Virus record (IMG/VR): IMGVR_UViG_3300007775_000176
Coordinates: 1-30,316 of that record
Origin: a virus
Direction: 5' to 3' (one strand)
Length of the DNA stretch: 30,316 nt
Both the position numbers and the translations under genes were made by a program. The notes below the pieces were generated by a model, which made no database searches, had not been told where the DNA came from, and worked only from the letters and a program-made list of their open reading frames with translations. Positions 1-7,688 of this stretch are shown piece after piece (within the stretch, counting starts at the first letter, position 1; each line of letters starts with the position of its first letter).

Positions 1-594
1 ATTTGGAAATCCTGTTGGCAATCCTATGATGTCTTGTGGATTGTCTGATAACGCAATCATGTTTTCCTTGAATGTCTTACCAAGTGTTATAACGCCAGTG
101 CTTTGGTTCATAATTTGACCAGTGAAATCAAAAATAGGTTCTTCGATTTGTTCTATTATGCTATCTATCTTTTCTGTCCCTGTAATTTTTGTCAGATTGT
201 TTTGTATGTTTCTTGCTGCTAAGAATCCTTTTCTTGCCAAAGATAGTTTATAGATAACAACAACCATAGACCTTATATTATCTTTAGAAACACCGCTTTG
301 ACCAAAAACTGCACTTAAATATTCAGCGTATTTTCCTCCACTTGCAAAATTTTTGTATCCCAAAACCGTAGCTGCCGACTGTATGCTTGGTATATCAAAA
401 GTTTTGGTGTCTTCGTTGTTCACTAAATGGCTGAATATCTTAAATAATTCCTGGTTATATGACCAGTAAAAATCAGAAACATTGATAATATCTTCTACTT
501 CAAAAAAACATTCTGCGCCATTAGTAGCTATACCAGATAAAACCGATCTTTCTATCCCCGGGTCTTGTAAAATAGCGTTGTTTTTGTTAGGCAT
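1..594 (-). CDS. dnaB: DnaB-like replicative helicase, N-terminal part (cut by window edge)
   Basis: Manual translation from the ATG at 594 gives 198 residues that run open to the window edge, so the C-terminal ATPase domain lies outside. Residues 12-60 match the DnaB N-terminal domain pattern (ERSVLSGI, then an acidic stretch and a DFYW...HQ-like region before IFSHL). The last visible residues, DIIGLPTGFPN, match the linker motif GIPTGF that precedes the RecA-like motor in DnaB. A DnaB protein would unwind DNA as a hexamer at the phage fork. The start overlaps the end of the upstream gene by 8 bp, which suggests translational coupling. I see no primase fusion in the visible part. The Walker motifs cannot be checked here, so the call rests on the N-terminal domain, the linker and the neighbouring recombination genes. 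Confidence 0.85.
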   Translation of the reverse strand, partial: MPNKNNAILQDPGIERSVLSGIATNGAECFFEVEDIINVSDFYWSYNQELFKIFSHLVNNEDTKTFDIPSIQSAATVLGYKNFASGGKYAEYLSAVFGQSGVSKDNIRSMVVVIYKLSLARKGFLAARNIQNNLTKITGTEKIDSIIEQIEEPIFDFTGQIMNQSTGVITLGKTFKENMIALSDNPQDIIGLPTGFPN

Positions 595-1105
595 TATGGA
601 ATCTATCCCTTGTGTTATTCAGACACTTCTTACATGTTTGTCCAAACTCTCCAGAATTGATTTCTGACTCAAAATCAGATTGACATTGAGTACACTGGAC
701 TTTGAACTTTTTAAGTGGCGCTCTTTTGATTTTTACTTTATTGGTTCTTTGTGCTCTTTTTTTATTACGTTCCATCTCTTCTGGGTCTGGCTCATTTGTT
801 ATAAATCTAACTCCGCCTTCTTCCTTTGTTATTGGGGTCTTGAGGGATTCGTCTAATTTAATGGAATTATCATGCCCTTCTTCATCAACAGATTTTTTCT
901 CTATCTTTGTCGCTGTTGTGTTCTTTACTGTTTTGAAATTATCGAGAATTTTTTTGATTTCTTCTACTATTTTTTCTGCATTTGTTCTTTTAGGCTCGCA
1001 ACAAGGAGCCTCTATGTTGTCGCCAGTTAATTGCTCATATCCTTCACACACCGTGCTCCAATTTGCCTCTAATATTCCATTCTTTATTTTTTCTATTGGG
1101 CTCAT
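587..1105 (-). CDS. Hypothetical protein with C-terminal zinc ribbon
   Basis: 172 residues. The N-terminal 30 residues look ordered (hydrophobic and helical, ILEANWSTVCEGYEQLTG). The middle is charged and probably disordered. A basic patch (KRAQRTNKVKIKRAPLKK) precedes a C-terminal CTQC...CKKC pair that should bind one zinc. A basic tail plus zinc ribbon fits nucleic-acid or protein binding. It sits between the DnaB-like helicase and a small helical protein in the replication cluster, overlapping the first by 8 bp and the second by 4 bp (ATGA-type), so a replication accessory role is possible but inferred from position only. I do not recognise the family. Confidence 0.8.
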   Translation of the reverse strand: MSPIEKIKNGILEANWSTVCEGYEQLTGDNIEAPCCEPKRTNAEKIVEEIKKILDNFKTVKNTTATKIEKKSVDEEGHDNSIKLDESLKTPITKEEGGVRFITNEPDPEEMERNKKRAQRTNKVKIKRAPLKKFKVQCTQCQSDFESEINSGEFGQTCKKCLNNTRDRFHNA

Positions 1106-1521
1106 CTATTCACTCCTTCATTATACCTCGATCTAGCTATTCCGTTTATGGTTTGCACGAGGACTTCTATCCTTCTCGTCAGATATTGTATTCTTTCTAT
1201 TCTCAAATCAGCTTGTTTGATCCATTGATGTAGTTCCGCTCTATCGTCTCCGACTATACGATTGATGACTTGTTTAGACCATTTAAGAAAAGTTGTACAT
1301 TCATTCGTTTTCTGCTGTAAAAAAAATGCATACTGAGATAATATGTACGCATCTTCTGATAGTTCTACCGACGATTTTTGTCTTAGAGATTCCCTGTCCA
1401 TAGACAGTATATCTTCAACCAACTGATTGTCTGGTTGATATTGAGGCAATCCTATGGCCTCAATCCATTTTTTCATCGTTGATTTATATTGTTCAGTTTC
1501 TTTTGAAAGATCACTCATCAT
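1102..1521 (-). CDS. Helical hypothetical protein, recombination-mediator candidate
   Basis: 139 residues, strongly helical by composition, with no Cys ribbon, signal or membrane segment. The centre (ILSQYAFFLQQKTNECTTF) and the C-terminal third (WIKQADLRIERIQYLTRRIEVL) are amphipathic and could form a coiled coil. Two adjacent ATGs (1521, 1518) can serve as start; the upstream nuclease ends at 1511, giving an 11 bp overlap. Length and position beside a RecA/UvsX-like recombinase and a DnaB helicase resemble T4 UvsY (137 residues), but I see no diagnostic UvsY motif. That function is therefore only a suggestion from size and context. Confidence 0.75.
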   Translation of the reverse strand: MMSDLSKETEQYKSTMKKWIEAIGLPQYQPDNQLVEDILSMDRESLRQKSSVELSEDAYILSQYAFFLQQKTNECTTFLKWSKQVINRIVGDDRAELHQWIKQADLRIERIQYLTRRIEVLVQTINGIARSRYNEGVNR

Positions 1522-1870
1522 AAATCTCTATCAACTTAAAACCATTAAGTTTACACCAATCTCTTTTCCTTTGGTCTGTATCTTTCTGTCTATTAAAGTC
1601 CTTCTTTGTTCTATGAAAATGTTTAATATGTTCTTTGTGTTGTCTCCCGTGACACTCTATCACGAGACTAATAGAAGGAATAAAAAAATCAAGAATAAAT
1701 TTTTCAACAGGAATATAAACTTCTTCAAATATTATGTCATGGGGAAATTGTTCTGATAATCTTTGTCCTACTTCGTATTGAAACAACGATTTAGACGACG
1801 ATTTTGGTCGGAGTCGTTTATTCCTAAATTTGATATTCGCCATTTCACCATTAAGAAGTTTTACCTCCAT
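1511..1870 (-). CDS. Small PD-(D/E)XK-like (Vsr/DUF559-type) endonuclease
   Basis: From the ATG at 1870 the product has 119 residues. A basic N-terminus is followed by a single nuclease-like domain: E33 in FQYEVGQRL, D61 in ILDFFIPS, then E72-C-H74 (VIECHGRQH) and a C-terminal RDWCKLNGFKLIEI. This is the strand-D-ExH/K-helix-strand order of Vsr and DUF559-like endonucleases, which cut one or both DNA strands. It could act in repair, recombination or as a free-standing mobile nuclease. The reading frame extends upstream to a GTG at 1912 inside the deaminase gene, but the ATG right after the deaminase stop is preferred; the ATG at 1843 is also possible. The fold call is from motif order, not from a database match. 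Confidence 0.65.
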   Translation of the reverse strand: MEVKLLNGEMANIKFRNKRLRPKSSSKSLFQYEVGQRLSEQFPHDIIFEEVYIPVEKFILDFFIPSISLVIECHGRQHKEHIKHFHRTKKDFNRQKDTDQRKRDWCKLNGFKLIEIYDE

Positions 1871-1871
1871 T

Positions 1872-2426
1872 TTACACCAAAATATCTTGCCCGTTAAATC
1901 TTGTCTGCACACCTAGGTTTCCATCGTATAGACAACACTGAACACCAGCCTCTGTTAGCATTGACCAGCCCTGGATAATTGAATCGACCCAAACCTTGTG
2001 GGAAATTGCTTTAGCCATCAATTGTGCGTGTCCAATAACCCTGACTATCCCTCCTTGGATTATATCTTTTGCACATTCAGAACAACAATAAAAAGGACAA
2101 TACATTATAGACCCTTCTGTTCTTATCCCCTTTTTCGCCCCATACAATACAGCATTGCTCTCTGCGTGAACAACCAATCCATATTTAGTAGGCTTGTCAG
2201 CCAATCTTTCATCTGTCTCTGCTATACCTCTCGGAAATCTGTTGGCACCATGTGTTAGGATATTATAATCACCATCAATCAGAATAGCACCATTTTTAGT
2301 GCTTGGGTCTGGACTAATGGTATTTCCATAGTCGTACGCATGTATTAACAATATTTTTGATTCTTCATCTTTTATTATCTCAAATGGCTGTGGCAACCAA
2401 TTAAGATCATTGGTAATGTCATTCAT
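1872..2426 (-). CDS. dCMP/cytidine deaminase family protein
   Basis: 184 residues. The zinc-dependent deaminase signature is visible: H87-A-E89 (VVHAESNAV) supplies one zinc ligand and the proton-shuttle glutamate, and CCSEC (C115, C118) supplies the other two. Upstream, NGAILIDGDYNILTHGANRFPRG matches the first strands and substrate loop of dCMP deaminases. The reaction converts dCMP to dUMP, the substrate of thymidylate synthase; a ThyX gene lies in the same window. It overlaps recA by 8 bp and is followed directly by the nuclease gene. A tRNA or other cytidine deaminase cannot be excluded, but nucleotide-metabolism context and size favour dCMP deaminase. Confidence 0.85.
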   Translation of the reverse strand: MNDITNDLNWLPQPFEIIKDEESKILLIHAYDYGNTISPDPSTKNGAILIDGDYNILTHGANRFPRGIAETDERLADKPTKYGLVVHAESNAVLYGAKKGIRTEGSIMYCPFYCCSECAKDIIQGGIVRVIGHAQLMAKAISHKVWVDSIIQGWSMLTEAGVQCCLYDGNLGVQTRFNGQDILV

Positions 2427-3468
2427 TATCTTCTCCCTGGGGCAACAAAGTATTTCTTATTTCCTGTTCTAAAACAATTAACTTCTCTGGATTTTGATGC
2501 AAAAAGGCGGAAAGTCTAGCTATACCCTGAAATTTAGGAATCTCATTTTTATCTTTAAACATTGGAACAGTATACCAAGCTCCAGCCCTGTCGATCAAGC
2601 CTAGATTTTCTGCTATATTTAAGACATCTCTGATCCTATCTATCCCTATGCCGTATCTAAGAGGTATGATACAAGGCAACAATGGACGACCCATAGCAGA
2701 CGACTGAACTGTTATGTGCATATCATGACCATCAGGAGCATTGGTTTCTGGATTTTTTTCCCATTGTTTTGTCCACATTACCTTAAGCCAGACAGAACAA
2801 GCATACTGTATAGCCCCTCCACCCTTTTCAGTGTACTTTGGACCCATAGGCTCTCTGTTTGTCATAATTTGTGAAATGAATATGAGAATAATGTCGTTTG
2901 AATCAACTATTTGCTGTGTTCTTCTGAAGAATGAAGACAATAATTTTGCTGATCCAGCCATATCTTTATTAGAACCAAACTCAGAATCTTGTTCGGCCAT
3001 CGTCGATAACGCAGCAATGCTATCTATCACTACAACTGCTCTTTTTTCTGTTTTTGATATACGCTCTATGATGTTTAGATAATCTTCTGCTGTTAAAGGT
3101 TTATCTACGTGATGTGGAATAACTTGTAGTTTTGACGGGTCTAACCCTTTAATGGTGGCCAATAGCGATGGAGTACATCTTCTTTCTATGTTAATATAAA
3201 ATGTAGGTCTATTTTGTAATTGTGCATTTTTAAGTATTTCCAAACACAACGTAGTCTTTCCAGATTTTGGTTTACCAGTGATTAAACAGACAGTGCCATC
3301 CGGTATTCCACCGCTTAGCGCTATATCCAAAGAAAGTGGTGTATTCAATACTTGTCTCGATCTTGGAGGCAGTGCATCCGAAGCCGGGGCAATAATCCCT
3401 TCTCCGTGCATCCTCGTCAAAAATTGATCTAACGATTCTTTCGGAACATTGATTTTTTTTCTAGCCAT
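2419..3468 (-). CDS. RecA/UvsX-like recombinase
   Basis: 349 residues, the usual length of RecA. Walker A is GKPKSGKTT (residues 65-73), Walker B is RAVVVIDSIAAL (D149), followed by the RecA-type L1/L2 region with IFISQIMTNR and a GGGA loop (EKGGGAIQYACSVWL). It should form ATP-dependent filaments on single-stranded DNA for strand exchange and recombination-dependent replication. The N-terminal helix region (PKESLDQFLTRMHGEG) is short and the C-terminus is acidic, as in RecA. The stop overlaps the deaminase start by 8 bp and its ATG overlaps the upstream gene's TAG, so the cluster is likely one translational unit. Whether it is nearer RecA or UvsX needs a tree. Confidence 0.9.
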   Translation of the reverse strand: MARKKINVPKESLDQFLTRMHGEGIIAPASDALPPRSRQVLNTPLSLDIALSGGIPDGTVCLITGKPKSGKTTLCLEILKNAQLQNRPTFYINIERRCTPSLLATIKGLDPSKLQVIPHHVDKPLTAEDYLNIIERISKTEKRAVVVIDSIAALSTMAEQDSEFGSNKDMAGSAKLLSSFFRRTQQIVDSNDIILIFISQIMTNREPMGPKYTEKGGGAIQYACSVWLKVMWTKQWEKNPETNAPDGHDMHITVQSSAMGRPLLPCIIPLRYGIGIDRIRDVLNIAENLGLIDRAGAWYTVPMFKDKNEIPKFQGIARLSAFLHQNPEKLIVLEQEIRNTLLPQGEDNE

Positions 3469-3931
3469 TTTCAGCTTCTCTTATTTTGGCAAAAGTTGTT
3501 TTTTTTCCCGATTCTACAAAAACAGAATTTTTCTTATTGTCTATTGGTTCTATCTGTTTCTTGGCAGACAATTGTTCACGTTCTTCAGTTAATTTTTGTC
3601 TTTGTTTTTTTGTGTAATAAACAATTCGTTCTATTGTTTTGGTTGCGCTTAATGATTTTATTCCTTTATTCTTGATTACCCATAACAATGCTGTTTGATT
3701 AATCTTATCTTCAAGATCAATCTTTTTTGACAAATTAGATACACCACGAATTTCTCTTTTGTATTTTGGTCCCCAATACTTTGCATCTTGCCAAAATCTA
3801 GCGCCTATTGATCGATTTACATTTAAACAGACAAGTTCTATGACTAAGTCTCTAAATGTGATATACAAACCAGCAGTAGTCGGCGAAGCATATGGGTGTT
3901 TATCGTCCTGTGGACGTGATTTAGCGACCAC
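3461..3931 (-). CDS. Hypothetical basic protein
   Basis: 156 residues with a GTG start at 3931, chosen because AAGGAG lies 5 bases upstream. The first 90 residues look folded (TAGLYITFRDLVIELVCLNV, then a Trp-rich ARFWQDAKYWGPKYKREI). The rest is basic and probably extended or coiled (KTIERIVYYTKKQRQKL). It ends with TAG overlapping the recombinase ATG. No motif identifies it. Position next to recA suggests a recombination or replication accessory, as inference only. Confidence 0.75.
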   Translation of the reverse strand: MVAKSRPQDDKHPYASPTTAGLYITFRDLVIELVCLNVNRSIGARFWQDAKYWGPKYKREIRGVSNLSKKIDLEDKINQTALLWVIKNKGIKSLSATKTIERIVYYTKKQRQKLTEEREQLSAKKQIEPIDNKKNSVFVESGKKTTFAKIREAENG

Positions 3932-4394
3932 TTCTTCTCCTTGTCAATAAATGCCCAGCTTTTTTTGCATCTCTGGTCTCATTAAAAGAATGATCGAAAT
4001 TCGGTTGTCTATACCAGGTTATATGAACTTCATTACCATCATAATATCCTATTCCAACATAATTGTGTTGTGGGCCACCCCATACTCCAGCTTGTTTATA
4101 TCCAAAAAAATAACCAGACTGATTCGAAGGTAGTGATATGTCTGGAAGTCCAGATTTTTGCAGTCTTAAATTGGTTATACTAATATCTGGATTTAGCTTT
4201 AGCCACTCTTGCAGTCTAGCCCACGCATGTCTTTCGTCTTGCCTGTCGTCTTGTATGACGGTTCGTCCATCTGATAAAGAAGCCAAGAATCTAGGCGTTG
4301 TTGTACTACTGTTGACCCCAAAAGAAATTAGTCTATCTTCAGACGTATTTGTATTTGATCTATCTCCACCAGTACCACCATCAATAACACCCAT
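3921..4394 (-). CDS. Hypothetical protein
   Basis: 157 residues from the ATG at 4394, which follows a strong AAGGAGG site that itself spans the previous gene's stop. The frame extends upstream but that part lacks a ribosome site. The N-terminus is Gly/Thr/Ser-rich and probably flexible. The C-terminal half is aromatic-rich and beta-like (GYFFGYKQAGVWGGPQHNYV, then HITWYRQPNFDHSFNE) and ends in a basic tail. No signal peptide or zinc motif. I do not recognise the family. Confidence 0.75.
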   Translation of the reverse strand: MGVIDGGTGGDRSNTNTSEDRLISFGVNSSTTTPRFLASLSDGRTVIQDDRQDERHAWARLQEWLKLNPDISITNLRLQKSGLPDISLPSNQSGYFFGYKQAGVWGGPQHNYVGIGYYDGNEVHITWYRQPNFDHSFNETRDAKKAGHLLTRRRSGR

Positions 4395-4395
4395 T

Positions 4396-4719
4396 TTAAT
4401 CCTCCTTAACCACGTATGGCGATCTTCCAAGCTGTTCGTCTGCTCTTGCTGATTCCGTAGGAGTCATGGCGTGTACACCTTTGCCTACATCCAGGGCCTT
4501 TCGTGGGTCTTTGGGTGTAATTTTAAGGACGCTACCTTCCATCGGATTTTTCTTCTTAGGCGATTCTTGTTTTTTTACTGGTTGCTCTTCGAACTTATCG
4601 AACATCTTTTCTACAGAGTCCAGAAATGCTTCTCTTGTTTTAGATTTTTTTCTACCAAGATTGACATTTGATTCTTCAAGAAACTTTATTACTTTACTTT
4701 TGAATTTATTAAAAGTCAT
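4396..4719 (-). CDS. Hypothetical charged protein
   Basis: 107 residues from the ATG at 4719, chosen for the GGAGA site upstream; a TTG at 4740 would lie over that site. The N-terminal 50 residues are a Lys-rich amphipathic helix region (FNKFKSKVIKFLEESNVNL, then FLDSVEKMFDKFEE). The rest is Lys/Pro-rich and likely unstructured, ending in an acidic VVKED. It overlaps its upstream neighbour by 11 bp and abuts the next gene. Function unknown. Confidence 0.7.
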   Translation of the reverse strand: MTFNKFKSKVIKFLEESNVNLGRKKSKTREAFLDSVEKMFDKFEEQPVKKQESPKKKNPMEGSVLKITPKDPRKALDVGKGVHAMTPTESARADEQLGRSPYVVKED

Positions 4720-5011
4720 TTTGGAATCTCCTTCTCGCAACTAAATATGGCGTCTTGTTCTTACTTCTTAAAAATTCTACATATTTATAATAACATTCTC
4801 TACTACACTTCTTTAAGTTCCATAGACTTCTTCCTCTTTTATTATCCTTGTCTCTTAAGTCGTGTCTGTAATCCATTGGGTTAAATAATTCACCTTCGTT
4901 GGAAACCATTATCATAAATCTGTTTTTCAATGCCTTAGCCAAGACATCAAAGTCAACAGTCTCCCCAGTAGAAAGTCTGTATGGTGTCCCATTTTTATCT
5001 ACAACTATCAT
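4709..5011 (-). CDS. Hypothetical protein
   Basis: 100 residues with an ATG start. The first half is beta-rich (MIVVDKNGTPYRLSTGETVD) with a hydrophobic core around NRFMIMVSNEG. The second half is basic and aromatic (CSRECYYKYVEFLRSKN). Two cysteines in CSREC are too few for a full zinc site. It lies one base after the end of the zinc-ribbon gene upstream and overlaps the next by 11 bp, so it is co-transcribed with unknown small proteins. No family recognised. Confidence 0.75.
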   Translation of the reverse strand: MIVVDKNGTPYRLSTGETVDFDVLAKALKNRFMIMVSNEGELFNPMDYRHDLRDKDNKRGRSLWNLKKCSRECYYKYVEFLRSKNKTPYLVARRRFQNDF

Positions 5012-5012
5012 A

Positions 5013-5345
5013 TTATTTCACCCACGTTTTGAACAAGACATCGACATCAGGAGCGTCTTCATCAAATTCCATTACATCAAAAGCCACGTTGTCTTTTGGG
5101 GCACCTGGGTAAAATTGACCATTGACATTTTTTGGATCAGAAAAAACACCACATTGACAGCATTTCACAGCAACCGAAGTGTTAACATCGTTTATTTTTG
5201 CATTTTCTATGCGTGTCAATTGTAATACTAGTAAATCTGTATGACAATTTTTGCATGAAATTGTAAGTTGTCCATTATCTTTCAGGCCCTTCAGTTGTTT
5301 TTCTTTTGGGCTAGAAGAATTTTCACTTATTTTTGTTTTTTTCAT
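5013..5345 (-). CDS. Small zinc-ribbon protein
   Basis: 110 residues. After a Lys/Ser-rich N-terminus, residues 31-34 (CKNC) and about 65-68 (CCQC) form a probable four-Cys zinc ribbon with about 30 residues between the pairs. It is followed by NVNGQFYPGAPKDN and an acidic C-terminus. Such ribbons bind nucleic acid or protein surfaces. Its ATG overlaps the stop of the FmdB-like gene by one base (TAATG), so translation is likely coupled. Function unknown. Confidence 0.75.
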   Translation of the reverse strand: MKKTKISENSSSPKEKQLKGLKDNGQLTISCKNCHTDLLVLQLTRIENAKINDVNTSVAVKCCQCGVFSDPKNVNGQFYPGAPKDNVAFDVMEFDEDAPDVDVLFKTWVK

Positions 5346-5665
5346 TAATCTACCTTTCCTTCTGCGATATATTTTTTAGGATTTTTCAAAATATTTTTAT
5401 TGACAGGACCATCTCTCCAAAAAGGTTTGGGTACCTTAAATTTACCTTGGCCAAGCTTATCCCTTGGACAATCTACCTCCTTTTTTCTTCCGCCGTTACA
5501 TGGATTCTTTGTTCCCTTTACTATTACCGCAGCCCCACCACTTATCAACCTAATGAGTTTATTCTGTCCACATTCTGGACACTTTGTCAAAGCTTCGTCA
5601 TTGATACCATGAAAGGTTTCAAAAATAAACTCGCAGTTACTGCACTCATAATCATAGGTTGGCAC
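5345..5665 (-). CDS. FmdB-type CxxC...CxxC zinc-ribbon protein (GTG start)
   Basis: 106 residues. The N-terminus PTYDYECSNC, then CPECG and a Ser/Gly segment, matches the FmdB/CxxC_CxxC_SSSS regulatory-protein ribbon, which almost always begins MPTYDY. That alignment picks the GTG at 5665, supported by a GGAGG site 6 bases upstream; the longer frame to 5722 would run into the preceding gene. After the ribbon comes a phage-type tail with two extra Cys (NPCNGG, DCPRD), basic and Pro-rich. Related small ribbons occur widely in phages. The role is not established and may be DNA or polymerase binding. Confidence 0.8.
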   Translation of the reverse strand: MPTYDYECSNCEFIFETFHGINDEALTKCPECGQNKLIRLISGGAAVIVKGTKNPCNGGRKKEVDCPRDKLGQGKFKVPKPFWRDGPVNKNILKNPKKYIAEGKVD

Positions 5666-5681
5666 GTTATTCCTCCATCCT

Positions 5682-5689
5682 ATTATACG
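5682..5689 (-). promoter_or_regulatory. CGTATAAT motif, possible -10 element
   Basis: The minus strand reads CGTATAATAG here, in the 29-base gap between the candidate spanin and the FmdB-like gene. The same CGTATAAT core occurs in three more intergenic places in the window (near 25556, 26680 and 26705). No good -35 hexamer is seen, so this would need an extended or phage-sigma-type promoter. It lies very near the ribosome site, which weakens the case. Confidence 0.3.
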
Positions 5690-5694
5690 TCGTT

Positions 5695-6057
5695 CTATTT
5701 CGTTATTCCTAAAAAAATCCAAACAATAAACAGAAACGTTACGATTAAAAATAATAATACGAATACTGCTTCGATAGTCTTTGGTTTTTCTGATTTTTCA
5801 GAAATTTGTTCAACGTTCATTTTTTTAGACAAGACTGGAGTTTCTTTGGTCAACTCGTTTGACATTATCTCAACTGGATTCTTTTTTGTGAGAGTAGGTT
5901 CTGGAACAATAGTATCATCCAGCAAAGACTTATTTACAATAGTCGTGTCCGTTTTCTTTTGTTCAATAGCGAAATGCTTTTGAGTCTGATCGGATTGACA
6001 ACCAAACAACGGACAGAACATTACTACAAAAATTGTTAGGCTAATTTTTCTCTTCAT
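5695..6057 (-). CDS. Lipoprotein with C-terminal membrane helix; candidate unimolecular spanin
   Basis: 120 residues. The N-terminus is a lipoprotein signal (MKRKIS, hydrophobic core, lipobox LFGC with Cys at 20). Residues 21-96 are hydrophilic, Thr/Lys/Glu-rich and presumably periplasmic. Residues 97-118 form one strong transmembrane helix (VFVLLFLIVTFLFIVWIFLG). A lipid anchor at one end and a membrane helix at the other is the layout of the T1 gp11 u-spanin, which links and fuses outer and inner membranes in the last step of lysis. No holin or endolysin is evident next door, so the lysis role is inferred from topology. Its ATG overlaps the RNase H stop by 4 bp. It could instead be a signalling or exclusion lipoprotein. 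Confidence 0.6.
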   Translation of the reverse strand: MKRKISLTIFVVMFCPLFGCQSDQTQKHFAIEQKKTDTTIVNKSLLDDTIVPEPTLTKKNPVEIMSNELTKETPVLSKKMNVEQISEKSEKPKTIEAVFVLLFLIVTFLFIVWIFLGITK

Positions 6058-6485
6058 TTCTTCTTACCTCTTTTTTGTGTCTTTTGAGATTTCATGCCAA
6101 AGACTTCGTTTACCAAATCGTCTGCCTTTTGATTTTCTGCTCTTGGAATCCACTTGATAGTGTAACTTAAAAAATGATCTAAAAAACTCATCACCAAACT
6201 ATTATGTGCAATCAATTCTTCCTTTTTTACCTTGAAAGCACCTGTTATTTGTTTAACCATCAGTTGAGAATCAGAAAATATATGTATGATATCTACGTCA
6301 TTATGCATAGACATTGCAAGTCCAGCTATTAGCGCTCTGTATTCGCTGATATTCGATGTTCCATTTTTCCCACACAATCTACAATCTGAAAACAAATAAT
6401 TATCATCCATGTCGTAGGCAATGAAACCTAGCGCCATTTGTTTATTGCGAATTCCTCCGTCGACAAAAAGTTTTATTTCTAACAA
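6054..6485 (-). CDS. Ribonuclease HI
   Basis: 143 residues, the size of a minimal RNase HI. The four acidic catalytic residues are in the right order: D9 (LFVDGG), E48 (NISEYRAL), D72 (FSDSQLMVKQITG) and D122 (ENQKADDLVNE). It should hydrolyse RNA in RNA:DNA hybrids, for example removing primers during phage replication. The start is a TTG at 6485 preceded by GGGAG; no ATG fits between it and the first catalytic strand. The C-terminus is a Lys-rich tail (KSQKTQKRGKKK). It lies 12 bases after the nuclease gene upstream and is co-directional with it. Confidence 0.9.
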   Translation of the reverse strand: MLEIKLFVDGGIRNKQMALGFIAYDMDDNYLFSDCRLCGKNGTSNISEYRALIAGLAMSMHNDVDIIHIFSDSQLMVKQITGAFKVKKEELIAHNSLVMSFLDHFLSYTIKWIPRAENQKADDLVNEVFGMKSQKTQKRGKKK

Positions 6486-6497
6486 GCTTCTCCCAAT

Positions 6498-7451
6498 CTA
6501 AAAAGGAGTTTCGTCTGCTGATATCTCAGTTTTTGCTCCAGGGCACATGTCTTTGAAAAAACATCTCTTGCACGAACATTCATTCTCTGTCCTAGGGAAA
6601 GCCGAGGGATTGTTTTTGTTGTTATGGGCTTCTGTCAATAAAGGATATTCCCTTTGTATTATACCGGCTTGTCTTTTCATGTGTTCGATTGTTACTTTTA
6701 GTTCTGGGATAGCCTTTTCTTTAATTTCATTGTATGCGAACAGATAGACAGGCACTATCACTATGTCTTCTGGATTTCTAGACCATCCCATCTTCATAGC
6801 ATACATAGCATATGTAGTTAACTGATCCAACACACTATCGTTGACTTTCCCAGTTTTCCAGTCGATCAGATATACCTTTCCATTATGTTTGAAGCCACAG
6901 TCAATTTTAACAGAAACTTCCTCGTCGCTTGACAACCTAAACTTTTGAAAGTCCTCCAGAGTCAACCAATCATCTTTCTTTAAAGATGTCAATACTGAGA
7001 ATAAAGACATACTATAAAACGATTTTAAGGAAGACAAAACTTTGAATTTAGCTGCTTTTGTTTGGTCGTCAGAAACATCTTCCTGATAAAAATGTTCATA
7101 CAAATTTACATTTGCTTTAGCACTAGCTTGCCATCTTTTATCTACAGACTGTTTCCAACCTTTTCTTAGCAACTGTATTGCATACGCTTGTGCTTCTTCC
7201 AGCTTTAACCATTCTCCAGAATCTCGTCCCTTAGTAATCACATATTCTATCGTATCGTGAACTATCGATCCTACCCACATAGGAATATTCGTCATATTCT
7301 TGAGCATATATGCTCTTCTCTTTTCTTGTGGGGCACTTGGAAGCCATCCCTCCCAGGAAAGATAGTAGGTTAGATAATATTTCCAGCGACATTCTCTTAG
7401 TGTTTTAACGCGAGATTCGCTCCAAGCATATGTTTGCTCTAGTTTCGCCAT
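6498..7451 (-). CDS. RecB/Cas4-like PD-(D/E)XK exonuclease with Fe-S cysteines
   Basis: 317 residues. The pattern is that of the Cas4/AddB/PDDEXK_1 nucleases: an N-terminal Cys (C21, in TLRECRWKYYL), a helical motif with H65 (GSIVHDTIEY), catalytic D184 (VKIDCGF), D197-W-K199 (IDWKTGK), Q210, and three C-terminal cysteines in CSCKRCFFKDMC. C21 plus the C-terminal cysteines probably hold a 4Fe-4S cluster. Such enzymes resect DNA ends and feed recombination, which fits the RecA gene downstream. No helicase domain is fused. There is no cas1/cas2 or repeat array nearby, so a CRISPR role is unlikely. Confidence 0.85.
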   Translation of the reverse strand: MAKLEQTYAWSESRVKTLRECRWKYYLTYYLSWEGWLPSAPQEKRRAYMLKNMTNIPMWVGSIVHDTIEYVITKGRDSGEWLKLEEAQAYAIQLLRKGWKQSVDKRWQASAKANVNLYEHFYQEDVSDDQTKAAKFKVLSSLKSFYSMSLFSVLTSLKKDDWLTLEDFQKFRLSSDEEVSVKIDCGFKHNGKVYLIDWKTGKVNDSVLDQLTTYAMYAMKMGWSRNPEDIVIVPVYLFAYNEIKEKAIPELKVTIEHMKRQAGIIQREYPLLTEAHNNKNNPSAFPRTENECSCKRCFFKDMCPGAKTEISADETPF

Positions 7452-7687
7452 TATTCACACGCCTTGCATGGTACAGTTCTATATTGAGTTCTGTTTTCTC
7501 CACAAGTAGCCTGAGCATATGTTGCTTCGTGGTCTACTCGCCTAACCTTGCCGGTACCTTCGCATTTAGGACAAATAGCACGACGAACAAGTTGAGTACA
7601 TAGACGACAAAGATCATAGTTTTGTATAGATATGCCGTCGTTGTTATCTATTTTGATACGACAGAAATTACATGATCTTGTTTTCAT
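7451..7687 (-). CDS. Cys-rich zinc protein with DnaJ-type CxxCxGxG motif
   Basis: 78 residues with ten cysteines. The N-terminal CNFC and CRLC pair as one ribbon. CPKCEGTGKVRR is a DnaJ-type CxxCxGxG half-site that pairs with the C-terminal PCKAC. There is no J domain, so it is not a full DnaJ; free-standing zinc domains of this kind may act as chaperone adaptors or nucleic-acid binders. Its stop overlaps the ATG of the nuclease gene by one base. Function unknown. Confidence 0.75.
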   Translation of the reverse strand: MKTRSCNFCRIKIDNNDGISIQNYDLCRLCTQLVRRAICPKCEGTGKVRRVDHEATYAQATCGENRTQYRTVPCKACE

Positions 7688-7688
7688 T

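Noticed and set aside
702-1136. Long plus-strand open frame opposite the zinc-ribbon gene
   Set aside because: Hydrophobic, low-complexity translation (antisense of a charged AT-rich gene), no ribosome site, and fully overlaps a minus-strand gene with good coupling.
1102-1521. Firm call of UvsY
   Set aside because: Length and position fit, but no conserved UvsY sequence is visible.
5333-5983. 216-codon plus-strand open frame
   Set aside because: Runs antisense to the FmdB-like and spanin-like genes, which have ribosome sites and recognisable motifs; its product is an antisense-type hydrophobic chain.
6498-7451. Cas4 as part of a CRISPR system
   Set aside because: No cas1/cas2, no repeats; the nuclease sits with RNase H and recombination genes.
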